DNA of 64,000 bases from JACVRW01 sp963814095 (GTDB lineage: Bacteria; Actinomycetota; Thermoleophilia; Solirubrobacterales; Thermoleophilaceae), in the NCBI GenBank assembly GCA_963814095.1, contig CAWFBT010000010.1:14046-78045 (forward strand), given 5' to 3'. Below are positions 59,808 to 64,000 of the stretch, in pieces. Both the position numbers and the translations under genes were made by a program. The notes beneath the pieces were generated by a model. The model was not told the origin of the DNA, made no database searches, and saw nothing but the letters and a program-made list of their open reading frames with translations. Position 1 is the first letter of the stretch, and the number at the start of each line of letters is the position of its first letter.

Positions 59808-60438
59808 CGTCGCCGTAGATCGCGCGCAGCCAGATCGCCGTCAGCGTCGGCACGAGCTCCTCTTCCGACAGGGCGGGGCCGAGCCCCAGGGAGCTCGTGT
59901 AGAAGCAGCGTTCGTTCATCCAGATGAGCGCCTTGGCGAGCGACTCCGGATCGGGGCCGCCAGGCGCGTCCCCGGCCCTGCGCTCGTCACGGATCGTGCG
60001 CGCCGACTGCTCCACGAAGCGGCCCATCATGTTCTCCCAGAAGGCCCGCATACCGGGCACCGCCCCCCAGGTCTGGTTGGCCGCACGCAGCACCGGGCCG
60101 TGCTCCCGCCAGAGGCGCGCGCTCGCCTCGATCGAGCGCAGCGCGATCTCGGCGGGCGGGTCGTCGCTGCGCTCGAGCCAGCGCTCCGACTCGCGGTACA
60201 TCTCGTCCGTGATGCCCTCGACGAGCGCCTGCAGCACAGCGTCCTTGGACTCGAAGTAGAAGTAGAACGAGGGGCGTGAGATGCCGGCCCCGGCGGCCAG
60301 CTCGTCGACCGTGATGTCGCCCAGCGGGCGCTCGCACAGGAGCCGCTCGCAGGTCTCGAGGATGGCCTGCTCCTTCAGGTCGCCCTTGGCCGGCCCGCGC
60401 CGGCGTGGGGAGGACGGAGCGGCGCGCTCGACAGTCAC
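59785..60438 (-). CDS. TetR-family transcriptional regulator
   Basis: 217 residues. The N-terminal HTH is AILETCERLLCERPLGDITV, DELAAGAGISRPSFYFYFES and KDAVLQALVEG. The C-terminal ligand domain includes ALRSIEASARLWREHGPVLR and WNERCFY-like aromatic residues. A GTG start is preferred because VTVERAAPSSPRRRG leads into the HTH; a much longer open frame upstream is a shadow of the GMC gene. A TAGGTT -10 lies at 60485-60490 on the same strand. It is divergent from the GMC/ALDH genes, which it may repress. Confidence 0.8.
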   Translation of the reverse strand: MTVERAAPSSPRRRGPAKGDLKEQAILETCERLLCERPLGDITVDELAAGAGISRPSFYFYFESKDAVLQALVEGITDEMYRESERWLERSDDPPAEIALRSIEASARLWREHGPVLRAANQTWGAVPGMRAFWENMMGRFVEQSARTIRDERRAGDAPGGPDPESLAKALIWMNERCFYTSSLGLGPALSEEELVPTLTAIWLRAIYGDVTLPGEA

Positions 60439-60520
60439 ACACCCCCCAGCGACGTCGTGCCGAGCGCGCCGTCCATCTGCCGCCAACCTAAACGCGGTGC
60501 CGAGAAAAATCAACGGGGTG

Positions 60521-60549
60521 TTGACCGACCTTCGGAGCGACAATAGGCT
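60521..60549 (+). promoter_or_regulatory. Consensus-like housekeeping promoter of the GMC/ALDH genes
   Basis: TTGACC, exactly 17 bases, then TAGGCT. A strong binding site GGAGGAGG (60571-60578) follows, seven bases before the ATG at 60586. Confidence 0.75.
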
Positions 60550-60585
60550 CGAACGAGGCGTGGCCGTCCCGGAGGAGGCACCAAG

Positions 60586-62556
60586 ATGAACGACATCCGG
60601 CGCGATGTGATGCGCGCGATCTGCGACACGGTCTGCCCGCCGCTCGAGCGCGCCGACGATCCGGATGGCTTCTGGTCCCGCTCGGGGAGCGACGTCGGGG
60701 CCCCCGCTGCACTCGCCGAGGCGATCGCGGGCCTTCCGCCGCTGCAACGCGAGGGCCTCGAGCAGCTGCTCGACGGGCTCGCCCGGATGGGCTTCCTCGG
60801 CGCCTCGCGCCGCTCGCGCGAGCAGCTCCTGCGCAACCTGCAGGCGCTCGGGCCGGACGCCGCCGCGGGCGGTGCGGCGCTGATGACGCTCGGCCTGTTC
60901 CTCGCCTACGGGATGCCCGACCCGCAGACCGGCCGCAACGCCTTCTGGGACACGTTCGGATACCCGGGCCCGAGCGGGCTGCCGCAGCCGGCACCGCGGT
61001 CGCTGACCCCGCTCGTTCCGGAGGGAGACGACGCGCAGCTCGAGGCGGACGCCGTGATCGTCGGCACGGGCGCCGGCGGCGGCGTGATCGCGGCGGCGCT
61101 CGCGCGGGCGGGCCAGCGCGTCCTGCTGCTCGACATGGGCGGCCTCTTCGACGAGTCCGACTTCAACCAGTACGAGCTCTGGGCCTACCAGAACCTCTAC
61201 TGGCGCGGCGGCCCCAACCCGACGGCCGACATGAACGTGTCGCTCTACGCCGGCTCGAGCTTCGGCGGCGGCACGACGATCAACTGGACCAACTGCCTGC
61301 GCACGAAGCCCTGGGTGCGCGAGCAGTGGGCGCGCGAGCACGGCCTCGAGGGGCTCGACACGGCGGAGTTCGACCGCCATCTCGACGCCGTCTGGGAGCG
61401 GCTCAGCGTCACCGACCGCTGCTCCCACCTCAACGGGACCCAGGAGTCGATGAAGCGCGGCGCCGACGCGCTCGGCTGGTCGTTCAAGACGATCACCCGC
61501 AACGTCGACGAGTCGCGCTACACGCCCGAGACGGCCGGCTTCATCGGCTTCGGGGACCAGACGGGCGCCAAGCAGTCGACCGCCAAGACCTACCTCGCGG
61601 ACGCCGTGGCGCACGGCGCCGAGGTGATCGTGCGCTGCTTCGCCGAGCGCATCCTCACGGAGGGCGGGCGCGCCGCGGGCGTCGGGGCGGTCTACAGCGA
61701 CCCCGAGACCGGCCGCAGCGCGCGCGTGAGCATCCGCGCGCCGCGTGTCGTGGTGGCCTGTGGCGCGCTCGAGTCTCCGGCGCTGCTGCTGCGCTCCGGC
61801 ATCGGCGGTCCGGCGGTCGGCCACAACCTGCGCCTGCACCCCTGCACGGCGACGACGGGCAGCTACCTCGACGACCAGCGCGCCTGGTGGGGTGCGCCGC
61901 AGGCGGCCCTCGTGGACGAGTTCGCGAACGTCGAGGATGGCCACGGCTTCCTGATCGAGTCGACCCAGTACGCGCCGGGCACGGCCGCCTCGGCCACGCC
62001 GTTTGCGGGCGGCGAGACGCACAAGCGGCTGATGCAGCAGCTGCGCTACGGGGCCACGTTCATCGGCCTCGTGCGCGACCACGGCGGCGGGCGCGTCACG
62101 ATCGACGCAGACGGCCAGGCGCTGCCCATGTACTCGCTCGACGACCCGCTCGACGTCGCGAACACCCACCGCGCGCTGGCCGCGCAGGTGCGGCTGCACG
62201 TGGCGGCGGGCGCGCGCGAGATCGCGGCGCTCGCGGCCGGCCTGCCGCAGTGGCGCGTCGGCGACGACGTCGAGCGCTACCTCGAGCGGCTCGAGCGCGT
62301 GCCGCTGCGCGCCGGGGGCTTCAAGCTTTTCGCGGCCCACCAGATGGGCACCTGCCGCATGGGCAGCGACCCGCAGACGAGCGTTGCCGGCCCCTGGGGC
62401 GAGCTGCACGACACGCCCGGCGTCTGGATCGGCGACGCAAGCGCCTTCCCGACCTCGTCGGGCACCAACCCGATGATCACGATCATGGCCCTCGCCCACC
62501 GCACGGGCGAGGCGATCGTGGCGGCGAGTCCCGCCGCCGCCACCGCAACCGCCTAG
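60586..62556 (+). CDS. GMC-family FAD alcohol oxidoreductase
   Basis: 656 residues. The N-terminal 110 residues (RRDVMRAICDTVCPPLERAD and GPLQREGLEQLLDGLA-like helices) resemble the extra domain of long-chain alcohol oxidases. The FAD domain begins DAVIVGTGAGGGVIAAALAR, with GGGTTINWTNCLR as the second flavin segment and the C-terminal HQMGTCRMGSDPQ and DASAFPTSSGTNPMITIMA. It probably oxidises a long-chain or otherwise hydrophobic alcohol to an aldehyde that the next gene product oxidises further. Confidence 0.85.
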   Translation: MNDIRRDVMRAICDTVCPPLERADDPDGFWSRSGSDVGAPAALAEAIAGLPPLQREGLEQLLDGLARMGFLGASRRSREQLLRNLQALGPDAAAGGAALMTLGLFLAYGMPDPQTGRNAFWDTFGYPGPSGLPQPAPRSLTPLVPEGDDAQLEADAVIVGTGAGGGVIAAALARAGQRVLLLDMGGLFDESDFNQYELWAYQNLYWRGGPNPTADMNVSLYAGSSFGGGTTINWTNCLRTKPWVREQWAREHGLEGLDTAEFDRHLDAVWERLSVTDRCSHLNGTQESMKRGADALGWSFKTITRNVDESRYTPETAGFIGFGDQTGAKQSTAKTYLADAVAHGAEVIVRCFAERILTEGGRAAGVGAVYSDPETGRSARVSIRAPRVVVACGALESPALLLRSGIGGPAVGHNLRLHPCTATTGSYLDDQRAWWGAPQAALVDEFANVEDGHGFLIESTQYAPGTAASATPFAGGETHKRLMQQLRYGATFIGLVRDHGGGRVTIDADGQALPMYSLDDPLDVANTHRALAAQVRLHVAAGAREIAALAAGLPQWRVGDDVERYLERLERVPLRAGGFKLFAAHQMGTCRMGSDPQTSVAGPWGELHDTPGVWIGDASAFPTSSGTNPMITIMALAHRTGEAIVAASPAAATATA

Positions 62557-62564
62557 GAGACCAC

Positions 62565-64000
62565 ATGGCCACCGCCACCGAACCGATTGTCCGCGACCGC
62601 CTCTACATCGGAGGGAAGTGGGTCGAGCCCGCGGGCGAGGGGACGATCGACGTGCTGAACCCGGCCACCGGAGCCGTGATCGCGCGGGTGCCCGAGGGAA
62701 CGCCCGAGGACGCCGACCGGGCCGTGCTGGCGGCGCGCGCCGCCTTCGACGACTGGGCCGCTGTTTCTCCCTACGAGCGCGCGCAGCTCTGCTCCGCCAT
62801 CGGCGCCAAGCTGGCCGAGCGCGGCGACGAGCTCGCCGCGCTCATCTCCAGCGAGCTCGGCATGCCGATCACGCTCTCCCGCATGATCCAGGCGGGCCTG
62901 CCGTCGGTCACGTTCTCATCGCAGCCCGAGCTCGTCGAGGAGATCGCCTGGGAGGAGGAGGTCGGCAACTCGCTGATCGTGCGCGAGCCGGCGGGCGTCG
63001 TCGCCGCGATCACGCCCTGGAACTATCCGCTCCACCAGATCGCGAACAAGGTGGCGCCGGCGCTCACCGCCGGCTGCACGGTCGCGCTCAAGCCGAGCGA
63101 GGTCGTGCCGCTCAATGCGTTCGTGCTCGCTGAGGTCTGCGACGAGGTCGGCCTGCCCGCGGGCGTCCTCAACCTCGTGACCGGGACGGGGCCGGTGGTG
63201 GGGGAGGCCCTCGTCGCCCATCCCGAGACGGACCTGATCTCGTTCACCGGCTCGACGCGCGCCGGGCGGCGCGTGTCGGAGCTGGCGGCCCGGGACGTGA
63301 AGCCCGTCTCGCTCGAGCTCGGCGGCAAGTCGCCGAACGTGATTCTCGACGACGCCGATCTCGAGCAGGCGGTGACCGACGGAGTGGCGAAGTGCTACCT
63401 GAACTCCGGCCAGACCTGCAGCGCCCTCACGCGCATGCTCGTCCCGCGCGCCAAGCTCGAGCAGGCCGAGCGGATCGCCGCCGTCGTGGCCGAGTCGTTC
63501 GCTCCGGGCGACCCGTTCACCGAGGGGACGATGCTCGGGCCGCTCGTGTCCGAGGCGCAGCTCGAGCGCGTGCGCGGCTACATCGAGAAGGGACAGGCCG
63601 AGGGGGCCCGGCTCGTGACCGGCGGCGCCGAGTCGCCCGAGGGCCTCGACGAGGGCTACTACGTGCGCCCGACCGTCTTCTCCGATGTCACGAGCGACAT
63701 GACGATCGCCCAGGAGGAGATCTTCGGGCCGGTGCTCGCGATCATGCCGTACGAGGACGAGGAGGATGCCGTCCGGATCGCCAACGACACGATCTACGGC
63801 CTCGCCGGCGGCGTCTGGTCGGCGGACGAGGAGCGCGCCAAGCGGGTGGCCGCGCGCATCCGCACGGGCCAGGTCGAGATCAACGGCGGCGCCTTCAACC
63901 CGCTGGCTCCGTTCGGCGGCTACAAGCAGTCGGGACACGGCCGCGAGCTGGGTCGCTACGGCGTCGAGGAGTTCCTCGTGGCGAAGTCGCTACAGCTCTG
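62565..64000 (+). CDS. Aldehyde dehydrogenase family protein (stop codon cut by window edge)
   Basis: NAD(P)-dependent aldehyde to acid oxidation. 478 codons are visible: RLYIGGKWVEPAGEGTIDVL, the cofactor site ITPWNYPLHQIANKVAPALT with ALKPSEVVP, FTGSTRAGRRV, the general base in LELGGKSPNVIL, the nucleophile Cys in NSGQTCSALTRML, EEIFGPVLAI, and the C-terminal PFGGYKQSGHGRELG, GVEEFLVAKSLQL. The last two bases in the window are TG, so the stop is almost certainly the next base. It follows the GMC gene by eight bases with AGGAGA in between, an alcohol-to-acid oxidation pair. Confidence 0.92.
   Translation, partial: MATATEPIVRDRLYIGGKWVEPAGEGTIDVLNPATGAVIARVPEGTPEDADRAVLAARAAFDDWAAVSPYERAQLCSAIGAKLAERGDELAALISSELGMPITLSRMIQAGLPSVTFSSQPELVEEIAWEEEVGNSLIVREPAGVVAAITPWNYPLHQIANKVAPALTAGCTVALKPSEVVPLNAFVLAEVCDEVGLPAGVLNLVTGTGPVVGEALVAHPETDLISFTGSTRAGRRVSELAARDVKPVSLELGGKSPNVILDDADLEQAVTDGVAKCYLNSGQTCSALTRMLVPRAKLEQAERIAAVVAESFAPGDPFTEGTMLGPLVSEAQLERVRGYIEKGQAEGARLVTGGAESPEGLDEGYYVRPTVFSDVTSDMTIAQEEIFGPVLAIMPYEDEEDAVRIANDTIYGLAGGVWSADEERAKRVAARIRTGQVEINGGAFNPLAPFGGYKQSGHGRELGRYGVEEFLVAKSLQL

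Noticed and set aside
59785..62499. A 904-codon open frame on the minus strand
   Set aside because: Only its last 217 codons are a real TetR gene. The rest is a shadow of the GMC oxidoreductase on the plus strand, made of low-complexity Arg/Ala/Gly text.

Overview
This window is high-GC DNA from an actinobacterium. The gene content points to the Thermoleophilia / Solirubrobacterales side of the phylum. This is inferred from the mIHF-gmk-rpoZ-coaBC operon, the PyrR-controlled pyr/car operon, actinobacterial leaderless promoters, and secreted proteins built from Ig-like, PKD, LamG and beta-helix modules with basic tails. No transposase, integrase, phage gene or CRISPR array was seen. Both window edges cut genes.

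Layout. 1-24 kb is a surface-polysaccharide and secreted-protein region. It holds a Wzz-like protein and an O-antigen ligase between two paralogous beta-helix exoproteins, two GT2 glycosyltransferases and a fossil of a third, an AsnB-type amidotransferase, a flippase, a nucleotide-sugar epimerase, a 1.56 kaa sugar-dehydrogenase/LamG/BACON exoprotein, a UDP-sugar dehydrogenase, an HprK-like ATPase, an orphan NarL-type regulator and a second ligase with a TPR-like tail. 24-33 kb has an MBL hydrolase, a PKD / Pro-rich / pseudokinase cluster, a membrane protein with a sigma-region-4-like segment, a short Wzz-like protein, phosphomannomutase, a LysR regulator and an ECF sigma factor. 33-37 kb has a TIGR03885-like oxidoreductase with a GH13 enzyme, and CorA. 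37-40 kb is a SAM-I riboswitch with terminator driving thrC plus a ThiS/MoaD-like sulfur carrier, followed by an epimerase. 41-44 kb has tRNA-Arg(CCG), glucose dehydrogenase, a phosphodiesterase and RNase Z. 44.7-54 kb is the pyr operon (PyrR hairpin, pyrR-pyrB-pyrC-carA-[NTF2-like]-carB-pyrK-pyrD). 54-57 kb is mihF-gmk-rpoZ-coaBC-TPR. 57-64 kb has an MFS exporter with MarR, dtd, TetR, and a GMC oxidoreductase with an aldehyde dehydrogenase.

Two points affect any reading of the window. First, at least eleven well-supported single-base indels, including one in the essential gene gmk, break otherwise intact genes. In each case restoring one base gives a full-length protein whose length is a whole number of codons. 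Sequence error is the simplest explanation, so these genes are annotated across the shift. Second, the most interesting biology is the SAM-riboswitch operon pairing a threonine-synthase-type PLP enzyme with a sulfur-carrier protein. Repression by SAM fits homocysteine/methionine synthesis better than threonine synthesis.
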